NCBI RefSeq assembly: GCF_000711715.1
Contig: NZ_JONN01000002.1
Span: forward strand, 310,001-374,000
DNA: 64,000 bases
Source of the DNA: Sphingomonas astaxanthinifaciens DSM 22298
GTDB taxonomy: Bacteria; Pseudomonadota; Alphaproteobacteria; Sphingomonadales; Sphingomonadaceae
Reading direction: 5' to 3'
Part shown: positions 18,117 through 26,082 of the stretch, piece by piece
How positions within the stretch are numbered: the first letter of the stretch is position 1
Layout of the letters: each line of letters opens with the position of its first letter
The notes under the pieces: model-generated
The model's input: the letters and a program-made list of their open reading frames with translations, nothing else
What the model was told of the DNA's origin: nothing
The model's database searches: none
Translations under genes and position numbers: made by a program

Positions 18117-19796
18117 ATGGCCGCTCAATATGCCTTCGTGATGAAGAATCTCACGAAGACCTTCCCCGGCGCGAACAAGCCGACCCTCAACAACATCAAC
18201 CTGCAATTCTACCAGGGCGCCAAGATCGGCATCGTCGGCCCCAACGGCGCGGGCAAGTCGACGCTGATCAAGATCATGGCCGGGCTCGACAAGGAGTTCA
18301 CCGGCGAGGCCTGGCCGGGCGAGAACATCACCGTCGGCTACCTGCCGCAGGAGCCCGAGCTCGACCCCAGCAAGACCGTCCTCGAGAACGTCAAGGACGG
18401 CGCGCGCGACGTCGCCGACATGGTCGATCGCTTCAACGCCATTTCGGCCGAAATGGGCGATCCCAAGGACGACACCGACTTCGACGCGCTGATGGAGGAA
18501 ATGGGCGAGCTCCAGGGCAAGATCGATGCGGTCGACGGCTGGACGCTCGACAACCAGCTCGAGATCGCGATGGAAGCGCTGCGCTGCCCGCCCTCGGACT
18601 GGTCGGTCCAGGACCTGTCGGGCGGTGAGAAGCGCCGCGTCGCGCTGACCCGCCTGCTCATCCAGAAGCCCTCGATCCTGCTCCTCGACGAGCCGACCAA
18701 CCACCTCGACGCCGAGAGCGTCCAGTGGCTGGAAACGCACCTCAAGGAATATGCTGGCGCGGTGCTGATGATCACCCACGACCGCTATTTCCTCGACAAT
18801 GTCGTTGAGTGGATCCTCGAGCTCGATCGCGGGTCTTATTATCCGTACGAAGGAAACTACTCCACCTACTTGGAAAAGAAGGCGAAGCGCCTCGAGCAGG
18901 AGAGCCGCGAGGAGAGTGGCAAGCAGAAGGCGCTGGCCCGCGAGCTCGAGTGGATCCGGCAGACCCCGGCGGCCCGCCAGAGCAAGTCCAAGGCGCGTAT
19001 CCGCAAGTTCGAGCAGCTCCAGGACGCGCAGGACGACCGGCGGATCGGCAAGGCGCAGATCGTCATCCAGGTGCCCGAGCGCCTCGGCGGCAAGGTCATC
19101 GAGGTGGAGAACATCTCCAAGGCCTATGGCGACAAGATCCTGTTCGAGAACCTGAGCTTCACCCTGCCGCCGGGCGGGATCGTCGGCGTCATCGGCCCCA
19201 ACGGCGCGGGCAAGTCGACCCTGTTCAAGATCCTCACCGGCAAGGAAGAGCCCGACACCGGCACGGTCAGCCTCGGCGAGACCGTGCGCCTCGGCTATGT
19301 CGACCAAAGCCGCGACCATCTCGATCCCAAGAAGAACGTCTGGGAGGAGATTTCGGACGGGCTCGACTACATGAAGGTCAACGGCCAGGACACGAGCACG
19401 CGGGCCTATGTCGGGGCGTTCAACTTCAAGGGCCCCGACCAGCAGAAGAACGTCGGCAAGCTCTCGGGCGGTGAACGCAATCGCGTCCACATGGCCAAGA
19501 TGCTCAAGCAGGGTGGCAACGTCCTCCTGCTCGACGAGCCGACCAACGACCTCGACGTCGAAACCCTGGGCGCGCTCGAGGAAGCGATCGAGAATTTCGC
19601 CGGCTGCGCCGTGGTCATCAGCCACGACCGCTTCTTCCTCGACCGCCTCGCGACCCACATCCTCGCCTTCGAGGGCAACAGCCACGTCGAATGGTTCGAG
19701 GGCAATTTCGAGGCCTATGAGGAAGACAAGCGTCGCCGCCTCGGCCCCGAGGCCGACCGCCCGACCCGCACCAGCTACAAGAAGCTGGCGCGGTAA
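18117..19796 (+). CDS. ettA: EttA, ABC-F translational throttle ATPase
   Basis: EttA binds the ribosomal E site and gates entry into elongation according to energy state. The 559-residue product has two ABC domains (Walker A GPNGAGKST in both, signatures LSGGEKRRVALTRLL and LSGGERNRVHMAKML, Walker B LLLDEPTNHLD and LLLDEPTNDLD). The arm insertion after the first Walker A and the long linker (KKAKRLEQESREESGKQK) are characteristic of EttA. AAGGA lies upstream of the ATG. No membrane segments occur, so it is not a transporter. Confidence 0.95.
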   Translation: MAAQYAFVMKNLTKTFPGANKPTLNNINLQFYQGAKIGIVGPNGAGKSTLIKIMAGLDKEFTGEAWPGENITVGYLPQEPELDPSKTVLENVKDGARDVADMVDRFNAISAEMGDPKDDTDFDALMEEMGELQGKIDAVDGWTLDNQLEIAMEALRCPPSDWSVQDLSGGEKRRVALTRLLIQKPSILLLDEPTNHLDAESVQWLETHLKEYAGAVLMITHDRYFLDNVVEWILELDRGSYYPYEGNYSTYLEKKAKRLEQESREESGKQKALARELEWIRQTPAARQSKSKARIRKFEQLQDAQDDRRIGKAQIVIQVPERLGGKVIEVENISKAYGDKILFENLSFTLPPGGIVGVIGPNGAGKSTLFKILTGKEEPDTGTVSLGETVRLGYVDQSRDHLDPKKNVWEEISDGLDYMKVNGQDTSTRAYVGAFNFKGPDQQKNVGKLSGGERNRVHMAKMLKQGGNVLLLDEPTNDLDVETLGALEEAIENFAGCAVVISHDRFFLDRLATHILAFEGNSHVEWFEGNFEAYEEDKRRRLGPEADRPTRTSYKKLAR

Positions 19797-19872
19797 CGCA
19801 GAGCAGGCCCGGCCTTGAGCCGCGGCCGGCCCTCGGCCATGCTGGAGCCCTCACTTCTGGAGGGGGCTCCAC

Positions 19873-20265
19873 ATGACCGCTTATCCGCTTACCATCGCCA
19901 CCTTGCTGCTGGCGCTCGCCATCTACATCTGGGCGATGCTCAAGGTCGGCCGGGCGCGGGCGACCTACAAGGTGCAGGCGCCGGCGGTGACCGGGCACGA
20001 GGCGTTCGAGCGGGTCTTCCGCGCCCAGCAGAACACGGTCGAGCAGATGGTGCCCTTCATCCCCCTGCTGGCGCTTGCCGCGGCCTTCTGGGGCGACAAA
20101 TGGGGTGCGCTCTACGGGCTGGTCTGGTGTGCCGGGCGGGTCCTCTACATCACCACTTACGCCGTCGATGCGCAGAAGCGGGCGCTGGGATTCCTGCTGA
20201 CCGCGCTTCCGACGATGCTCGTGATCCTCGGTCTCGCGGGGACCCTTGTCCTCCGCGCAGCCTAA
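19873..20265 (+). CDS. MAPEG-family membrane protein
   Basis: This 130-residue protein has four hydrophobic helices and the MAPEG signature ERVFRAQQNTVEQMVPFIPL, which contributes the glutathione-binding residues in eicosanoid and microsomal glutathione S-transferases. Bacterial members are inner-membrane proteins of largely unknown substrate. An AGGGGG Shine-Dalgarno precedes the ATG. It is a single gene between ettA and the BLUF gene. Confidence 0.88.
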   Translation: MTAYPLTIATLLLALAIYIWAMLKVGRARATYKVQAPAVTGHEAFERVFRAQQNTVEQMVPFIPLLALAAAFWGDKWGALYGLVWCAGRVLYITTYAVDAQKRALGFLLTALPTMLVILGLAGTLVLRAA

Positions 20266-20352
20266 CCTGGATTAAGGGCTTTACTCTTCGTTAACTCTTG
20301 TAAGGTTACGGAACAATTTGGGTAGGGCGTTTCCGCGTTTCTGGAGGCACCG

Positions 20353-20751
20353 TTGGAACAATTAGTTTATGTCAGCACGTCGCGGGTCATGCCTGACTCC
20401 GCGACGATCGAGGCCATTCTCTCGGCGTCGCGTCGCAACAATGCGCGCGATGGGCTGACGGGCCTGCTCGTCACCGGCGGGCGGCGTTTCCTGCAGGTGC
20501 TGGAAGGGCCGAGCGAGCAGCTCGCGGCGGCCTATACCCGGATCCGCGCCGACGAGCGCCACTTCGCGCTGGTGCAGCTCAGCCGCCGCCCGATCGTGGC
20601 GCGCAGCTTCGCCGACTGGAGCATGGGCTTCGAACAGGGCTATGCCACCAGTCTCGCCAGCGTGGTCGAGCAGCTCACCGAGCGCGTCGCCGACCCCGAC
20701 CTCAAGGCGCAATTCCGCTCCTTCGCCGAGATGCACAGCCAGCCGGCCTGA
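20353..20751 (+). CDS. Short BLUF-domain blue-light sensor (flavin-binding)
   Basis: The 132-residue protein is a single BLUF domain plus a short tail, the class that signals by protein-protein contact. Key flavin-site residues are present: Tyr6, Asn30, Gln48, Trp89 and Met91 (AppA Tyr21, Asn45, Gln63, Trp104 and Met106 by family comparison). Translation starts at a TTG with GGAGG five bases upstream; the next ATG would remove Tyr6, so TTG is required. It is followed by alaS after 50 bases. The partner is not visible here. Confidence 0.93.
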   Translation: MEQLVYVSTSRVMPDSATIEAILSASRRNNARDGLTGLLVTGGRRFLQVLEGPSEQLAAAYTRIRADERHFALVQLSRRPIVARSFADWSMGFEQGYATSLASVVEQLTERVADPDLKAQFRSFAEMHSQPA

Positions 20752-20801
20752 ACCAAGGCTCCGCTTCCGCACCGCAGCAGGGCCGTGTAAGGAGCGCGGC
20801 C

Positions 20802-23459
20802 ATGACCTCGACCAACGACATTCGCCGCTCCTTCCTCGACTATTTCGAAGCCGCCGGGCACAGCCGGCAGGCGTCTGCGCCGCTGGTGCCGCAGAACGAT
20901 CCCACGCTGATGTTCGTGAACGCCGGCATGGTCCCGTTCAAGAACGTCTTCACCGGGCTCGAGACGCGGCCGTACAGCACCGCCACCTCGTCGCAGAAGT
21001 GCGTCCGCGCGGGCGGCAAGCATAACGACCTCGACAATGTCGGCTACACGGCGCGCCACCACACCTTCTTCGAAATGCTCGGCAATTTCTCGTTCGGCGA
21101 CTATTTCAAGGAACGCGCGATCGAGCTCGCCTGGGGCCTGCTGACCCGCGAGTGGGGGCTGCCGAAGGACAAGCTGACGGTCACCGTCTACCACACCGAC
21201 GACGAGGCGTTCGGGCTGTGGCAGCGGATCGCCGGGCTTCCCGACGAACGCATCATCCGCATCGCCACCAAGGACAATTTCTGGGCGATGGGGCCCGACG
21301 GTCCCTCGGGCCCGTGCAGCGAGATCTTCTACGATCACGGCGATCACATCCCCGGAGGTCCTCCGGGCAGCCCCGACGAGGACGGCGATCGCTTCGTCGA
21401 GATCTGGAACCTCGTCTTCATGCAGCATCTGCAGGAAAATGACGTCATCGTTTCCGACCTGCCGCGGCCGTCGATCGACACCGGCATGGGCCTCGAGCGG
21501 ATCGCCGCGGTCATGCAGGGCGTCCACGACAATTACGACACTGATACCTTCAAGGCGCTGATTGCGGCGTCCGAAGCGCTGACCAGGACCGCCGCGAAAG
21601 GCGAGCAAAAGGCCTCGCACCGGGTCATTGCCGATCACCTCCGCGCGACCAGCTTCCTCATCGCCGACGGCGTGCTCCCGGCCAACGAGGGCCGCGGCTA
21701 TGTCCTGCGCCGGATCATGCGCCGCGCGATGCGCCACGCGCACCTTCTCGGCGCGTCCGAGCCGCTGATGCACCGGCTGGTTCCCGCGCTGACCGCCGAA
21801 ATGGGCGCCGCTTACCCCGAGCTGATCCGGGCGCAGCCGCTGATCGAGGCGACGCTGCGCCAGGAAGAGACCCGCTTCCGCCAGACGCTCTCGAACGGAC
21901 TCAAGCTGCTCGACGAGGCGACGGCAGGGATGGGCGAGGGGGGCACTCTTCCGGGCGAGACCGCCTTCAAGCTCTACGACACCTATGGCTTCCCCTACGA
22001 CCTGACCGAGGATGCGCTGCGCGCCCAGGGGCTCGAGGTCGACCGCGCCGGCTTCGACGCCGCCATGGCCGAGCAGAAGGCCCGCGCCCGCGCCGCCTGG
22101 AAGGGCTCGGGCCAGGCCGCCTCGGACGAGATCTGGTTCGATCTCGCCGAGGAGCATGGCGCGACCGAATTCACCGGTTATGCCGGCCATGACGGCGAAG
22201 GCGTGGTCCTCGCCATCGTCCGCGACGGCCAGCGTGTCGATGCGCTCGGCGCGGGCGAGGAGGGGCAGCTGCTCCTCAACCAGACCCCCTTCTACGCCGA
22301 GAGTGGCGGGCAGGTCGGTGACGCCGGAAAGCTCAGCACCGTGAAGGGCTTCGCGGGCGATGTTTCCGACACCTCGAAGCAATTGGGCAAGCTCCACGTC
22401 CTCAGCGTCAAGGCGACGGCGGGCAGCCTCGCGGTCGGCGACACGGTCCAGCAGCAGGTCGACGAGGAGCGCCGCCGCAGGGTCCGCGCCAACCACAGCG
22501 CGACGCACCTCCTCCATGCCGCGCTGCGCCGCCGGCTTGGCAGCCACGTCACTCAGAAGGGCAGCCTCGTCGCGCCCGACCGGCTGCGCTTCGACTTCGC
22601 CCACAATGCCGCGCTGTCGCCCGACGACATCGCCGCGATCGAGGCCGAGGTGAACTTCCACATCCGCCGTAACGACCCGGTCTCGACCCGGCTGATGACC
22701 CCCGACGAGGCGATCGCCGAGGGCGCGATGGCCTTGTTCGGCGAGAAATATGGCGACGAGGTCCGCGTCCTCTCGATGGGCCGCGGCGACGGCGACTCAA
22801 CCTACAGCGTCGAACTGTGCGGCGGGACCCACGTCGCTGCGCTCGGCGACATCGCCCTGTTCAAGATCGTCTCCGAGAGCGCGGTGTCCTCGGGCGTGCG
22901 CCGGATCGAGGCGCTGACCGGCGAGGCCGCGCGCCAGTGGCTGATCGAGCGCGACAATCGCCTTCGCGCCATCGCGGCCAGCCTCAAGGCCGCGCCCGAC
23001 GAGGCTCCGGCGCGCGTCGCCGCGCTGGTCGAGCAGACCCGCCGCCTCGAGCGCGAACTCGCCGATGCAAGGCGCCAGCTCGCGCTTGGCGGGGGCGGGG
23101 CGCAGGCTGCGGCGGGTCCGGAAGAGGTCGGCGGACTGAAGTTCCTCGGCCGCGTGGTCGAGGGGCTCGATCCCAAGGTCCTCCGCTCCGAGCTCGACTC
23201 GATGAAGGGGCAATTGGGCTCGGGCGTCGCCGCGCTGATCGCGGTCAACGACGGCCGCGCCTCGGTCGCCGCCGGGATCACCGCCGACCTCGTCGGCCAG
23301 TTGAGCGCCGTCGACCTCGTCAAGGCGGCGGTGGCGACGCTGGGCGGACAGGGCGGCGGCGGCCGTCCCGACATGGCGCAGGGCGGCGGTCCCGAAGGTG
23401 CGAAGGCACCGCAAGCGCTCGAGGCGATCAAGGCCGAGCTGGCGAAGGTCTCGGCCTAG
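20802..23459 (+). CDS. alaS: Alanyl-tRNA synthetase
   Basis: AlaRS charges tRNA-Ala. The 885-residue length is standard. Class II motif 1 ([19 protein letters not shown]), the tRNA-recognition domain, the editing domain with zinc ligands NHSATHLLH and CGGTH, and the C-terminal DHHA1 domain ([13 protein letters not shown]) are all present. The ATG at 20802 gives a canonical start. The stop lies in a CTAG shared with the convergent antiporter gene. Confidence 0.98.
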   Translation: MTSTNDIRRSFLDYFEAAGHSRQASAPLVPQNDPTLMFVNAGMVPFKNVFTGLETRPYSTATSSQKCVRAGGKHNDLDNVGYTARHHTFFEMLGNFSFGDYFKERAIELAWGLLTREWGLPKDKLTVTVYHTDDEAFGLWQRIAGLPDERIIRIATKDNFWAMGPDGPSGPCSEIFYDHGDHIPGGPPGSPDEDGDRFVEIWNLVFMQHLQENDVIVSDLPRPSIDTGMGLERIAAVMQGVHDNYDTDTFKALIAASEALTRTAAKGEQKASHRVIADHLRATSFLIADGVLPANEGRGYVLRRIMRRAMRHAHLLGASEPLMHRLVPALTAEMGAAYPELIRAQPLIEATLRQEETRFRQTLSNGLKLLDEATAGMGEGGTLPGETAFKLYDTYGFPYDLTEDALRAQGLEVDRAGFDAAMAEQKARARAAWKGSGQAASDEIWFDLAEEHGATEFTGYAGHDGEGVVLAIVRDGQRVDALGAGEEGQLLLNQTPFYAESGGQVGDAGKLSTVKGFAGDVSDTSKQLGKLHVLSVKATAGSLAVGDTVQQQVDEERRRRVRANHSATHLLHAALRRRLGSHVTQKGSLVAPDRLRFDFAHNAALSPDDIAAIEAEVNFHIRRNDPVSTRLMTPDEAIAEGAMALFGEKYGDEVRVLSMGRGDGDSTYSVELCGGTHVAALGDIALFKIVSESAVSSGVRRIEALTGEAARQWLIERDNRLRAIAASLKAAPDEAPARVAALVEQTRRLERELADARRQLALGGGGAQAAAGPEEVGGLKFLGRVVEGLDPKVLRSELDSMKGQLGSGVAALIAVNDGRASVAAGITADLVGQLSAVDLVKAAVATLGGQGGGGRPDMAQGGGPEGAKAPQALEAIKAELAKVSA

Positions 23460-25189
23460 CGCCGTCGCCCGAGCATCGGCTCCTCGACCAGCTCGCCCGC
23501 TTCGCGGATCTGGGCGCGGAGCTGGCTTCGCTTCTCGTGGATCGAGGCGATGACCGGGCCCATCGCCACCCCGATGTCGACCAGCAGCGCCTCGCTCATT
23601 TGCAACGAGCCCTCCATCGTCTCGGGCACGGCGTCGGTCGCGCCGGCCTTGTAGAGCTGCGCGGCATGGGCGCCGTCGCGGGCCCGGGCGATGATCGAGA
23701 TGGCGGGGCAGGCGGCGCGGATGTCGCGCGTCAGCCGCACGGTCAGCACCGGATCGTCCATCGTCAGCACCACCGCGGCGGCCTGCGAGAGGCCGAACCG
23801 CTCGACCACGTCACCGCGCGCGACGTCGCCGAACAGGACGTTCCGCTGCTCCTCGCGCGCGGCCGCGACGCAATCGATGTCGCCATCGACCGCGAGATAG
23901 GGCCGGCGATGCTCGACCAGCATGTCGGCGACGATCCGCCCGACCCGCCCGAAGCCGAAGATGATCGTCATGTTGGTGGCGACTGAGGCGCCGCTGCTCA
24001 GCGCCTGCGGATCGAACCGCCGCGCCACTCGCCGTCCCGCCGCGGCGAGCAACGGGGTGAGGGTGAGCCCGATCGCGGTCACCAGCGTCCAGAAGGCGGC
24101 CGCCCCGGCGCCGATCACTCCGGCGGCGAGCGCGCTTGCCAGCACGATCAAGGTGAGCTCGGACGGGCTTGCCATGAGGAGGCCAGTCTCGAGCGCGGTC
24201 CCGGTCCGGCTCCGCCGCCAGCGCAGCAACGCGAACACTACCAGCGCCTTGCACAGCAGCACCGCCAGCGTCGCCGCGAGGAGCGCGGGCCAGTTCGCCG
24301 CCAGCGCGAGGAGGTCGAGCCGCATCCCGACCGTGATGAGGAAGATGCCGAGCGCAAGGCCGCGCAAGGGGGCGGTGATGACCTCGACCTCGGCGTGATA
24401 GTCGGTCTCGGCGATCAGCAGCCCGGCGATGAGCGCGCCCGCGACCGCGCCCAGGCCGACCGCGCCGGTGGCGACGCTCGCGAGCATCAGCACGAGCAGC
24501 GAGATGGCGAGGAACAGCTCCGGGCTCTTGGTCCGCGCGGCCTGCGCGAACAGCCGGGGGAGGAGGAAGCGGCCGACCAGCAGCAGCCCCGCGATCATCG
24601 TCGCGCCGCCCGCCGCCACGCCCAGCAGCGCCCCGGTCCCGCTCTTGGCGTCGAGCAGGAGGAGAATGGGGACGAGGCTCAGGTCCTGTAGCAGCAGAAT
24701 GGCGAGCGCGGTCTGACCGGTGGTACTGCTCGTTCCCGCGAGCGGCATGACGATCGCGGTCGAGCTCATCGCCAGCGCGATCCCGAGCACCAGCGCCGAC
24801 ACCGGCGACAATCCGCCGAGGCTCGCCAGCCCCGCGCCGAGCAGCAGCCCGGTCGCCAGCATCTGCGCGCCGCCCAGCCCGAACACCTGCCGCCGCATCC
24901 CCCACAGGCGGCGGAAGCTGAGTTCGAGCCCGATTCCGAACAGCAGCATCAGGATGCCGATTTCGGCGAAGGGCTCGATCCGGCTGCGGTCGTCGATGGT
25001 GAAGGGGTCGAGCCAGGGATGCGCCTGCGCCAGGAGCCCGAGGCCCGCTGGCCCGATGGCCGCGCCGACGAGGATGAAGCCGATCACCGGCGAGATGCGG
25101 ATCCGTGCGAAGGCGGGGATCACCACCCCGGCGGCACCGAGGATCACCAGCGCGTCGCTCAGTCCCTGTCCGCCCAGTTCGCCCGCCAT
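23456..25189 (-). CDS. KefB/C-type monovalent cation:proton antiporter with RCK domain
   Basis: The N-terminal two-thirds (about residues 1-400) contain twelve or so hydrophobic helices of a CPA2 exchanger, with [12 protein letters not shown] and [15 protein letters not shown] motifs. Residues about 415-530 form an RCK/TrkA_N domain ([15 protein letters not shown] ... DGD) for nucleotide or glutathione sensing. Such proteins expel K+ (or Na+) in exchange for H+. KefB, KefC and YbaL types cannot be told apart here. The stop overlaps that of alaS by CTAG. Confidence 0.9.
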   Translation of the reverse strand: MAGELGGQGLSDALVILGAAGVVIPAFARIRISPVIGFILVGAAIGPAGLGLLAQAHPWLDPFTIDDRSRIEPFAEIGILMLLFGIGLELSFRRLWGMRRQVFGLGGAQMLATGLLLGAGLASLGGLSPVSALVLGIALAMSSTAIVMPLAGTSSTTGQTALAILLLQDLSLVPILLLLDAKSGTGALLGVAAGGATMIAGLLLVGRFLLPRLFAQAARTKSPELFLAISLLVLMLASVATGAVGLGAVAGALIAGLLIAETDYHAEVEVITAPLRGLALGIFLITVGMRLDLLALAANWPALLAATLAVLLCKALVVFALLRWRRSRTGTALETGLLMASPSELTLIVLASALAAGVIGAGAAAFWTLVTAIGLTLTPLLAAAGRRVARRFDPQALSSGASVATNMTIIFGFGRVGRIVADMLVEHRRPYLAVDGDIDCVAAAREEQRNVLFGDVARGDVVERFGLSQAAAVVLTMDDPVLTVRLTRDIRAACPAISIIARARDGAHAAQLYKAGATDAVPETMEGSLQMSEALLVDIGVAMGPVIASIHEKRSQLRAQIREAGELVEEPMLGRRR

Positions 25190-25269
25190 AGGCCCTTGTG
25201 CCGTAGGCGGGGTGAGGAGCCAAGAGCGGCGGCCGCCCGTTTTCCCGTCACACCGACAGGAGAAAGAAG

Positions 25270-25479
25270 ATGGCGACGAAGAGCTTCAAGGCCGGCGACA
25301 AGGTCAGCTGGTCGAGCCACGGCGGGACCGCCCATGGTCATGTCGTGAAAAAGGTCACCAAGCCGATGGACATCAAGGGCCACCATGTCGCGGCGTCCAA
25401 GGACAATCCGGAATATCTGGTGAAGACCGAGGAAGGGAAGGAAGCCGCGCACAAGGCGGGATCGCTCCGGAAGGGCTAG
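25270..25479 (+). CDS. DUF2945 (hypervirulence-associated, Tudor-like) small protein
   Basis: This 69-residue basic protein has the DUF2945 pattern FKAGDKVSWSSHGGTAHGHV ... GHHVAASKDNPEYLVKTE. Members are small Tudor-like domains, often stress-associated, with no proven function. A clear AGGAG Shine-Dalgarno and a downstream intrinsic terminator make it a monocistronic gene. It is divergent from the antiporter gene. Confidence 0.88.
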   Translation: MATKSFKAGDKVSWSSHGGTAHGHVVKKVTKPMDIKGHHVAASKDNPEYLVKTEEGKEAAHKAGSLRKG

Positions 25480-25515
25480 ACCACCACGGACCGTGTGCCG
25501 GGAACGACCGGCAGG

Positions 25516-25553
25516 ATAGGGCCGGTTCGCCGATGGGCGAGCGGCCCTATTTT
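25516..25553 (+). terminator. Intrinsic terminator of the DUF2945 gene
   Basis: ATAGGGCCG (25516-25524) pairs perfectly with CGGCCCTAT (25542-25550) and is followed by TTT. The interior TCGCC/GGGCGA extends the stem. Confidence 0.75.
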
Positions 25554-25755
25554 CGTGCGCGGTCCCGATTCGAACGCGCCGGTTCGGGCCTGTTCTCAAC
25601 CGATTCGCCAGCTTTCCGCGCTGCTCGCAGCCCGGCGGCCAGACAGATAATGGAGGCTAGCGGAAGGCGCATGGGGGCAGGACGGACACCGCTGTTCCGC
25701 AGTTGCCCGCGACTCATTCCACCCGCAGTCGGGCTAGCGCTAAAGCCTTGCCCCA

Positions 25756-25795
25756 CAAAGAAAATGCGCGCCGCGGCAGAGGCCACGACGCGCAT
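25756..25795 (-). terminator. Intrinsic terminator downstream of the Trp-rich peptide gene
   Basis: Read on the minus strand, ATGCGCG and CGTGGC pair with GCCGCG and CGCGCAT (13 pairs with one wobble and one internal mismatch), with loop CTCT. The U-rich run TTTCTTTG follows. It lies 41 bases past the peptide stop codon. A UUCG-capped small hairpin (25815-25828) lies between the two. Confidence 0.7.
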
Positions 25796-25836
25796 GTTTC
25801 AAACTCTTTATCGGTCGGCCGAAGCCGATCGGCTGC

Positions 25837-25899
25837 TTAGCCGCGGCCACCCGCGGTGGCGGCGCCCGAACCGACGAGCCAGTTCCAAAGACTCCACAT
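25837..25899 (-). CDS. Predicted 20-residue Trp-rich peptide gene
   Basis: The frame encodes MWSLWNWLVGSGAATAGGRG and stop: three Trp in the first seven residues, then a Gly/Ala tail. AGGGAG (25908-25913) gives a Shine-Dalgarno with 8-base spacing. A consensus-like promoter (TTGCTA-17-TAATAG at 25945-25973) lies upstream and a strong terminator downstream, so the unit would be a transcript of about 180 bases. I do not recognise a family. It could be a small membrane-active peptide, a Trp-codon leader peptide acting in trans, or a small RNA that happens to hold a frame. No trp genes are adjacent. The coding call is uncertain; the transcription unit is better supported. Confidence 0.5.
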   Translation of the reverse strand: MWSLWNWLVGSGAATAGGRG

Positions 25900-25944
25900 G
25901 ACACTTGCTCCCTGTTCCACGGCATGACGCCGTTCCAGGAGTCA

Positions 25945-25973
25945 CTATTAACCTTAATCGATACGGTTAGCAA
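25945..25973 (-). promoter_or_regulatory. Sigma-70-like promoter of the Trp-rich peptide gene
   Basis: On the minus strand TTGCTA (25973-25968) and TAATAG (25950-25945) are spaced by 17 bases in an unusually AT-rich patch. Transcription would start near 25938, leaving a leader of about 40 bases before the peptide ATG. Confidence 0.55.
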
Positions 25974-26082
25974 ATGAGTAAGCATATTCATTAGGCATAT
26001 TTCTGCGCAGGACAGAAGAACGCGCTCCGGACTTGCGGCAGTTTAAGAAACGGTGATGGTGGAAGGGGCTGGCCCCCGGGGA

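Larger units (their letters stand above)
25480..26082. other. 603-base region between DUF2945 and the EAL gene
   Basis: It holds the DUF2945 terminator (25516-25553), about 200 bases in which I see nothing (25554-25755), the Trp-rich peptide transcription unit on the minus strand (about 25756-25973), and the downstream flank of the EAL gene. An 83-codon minus frame at 25740-25991 runs through the promoter and terminator of that unit and is not believed. Confidence 0.6.

Noticed and set aside
20314..20341. EcfG (general stress sigma factor) promoter before the BLUF gene
   Set aside because: GGAAC is present, but the CGTT-like sequences lie at 13 or 21 bases, not the 16-17 expected.
25740..25991. 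83-codon minus-strand open frame
   Set aside because: It runs through the promoter and terminator of the Trp-rich peptide unit, has no ribosome site and no known domain; the shorter frame fits the signals better.
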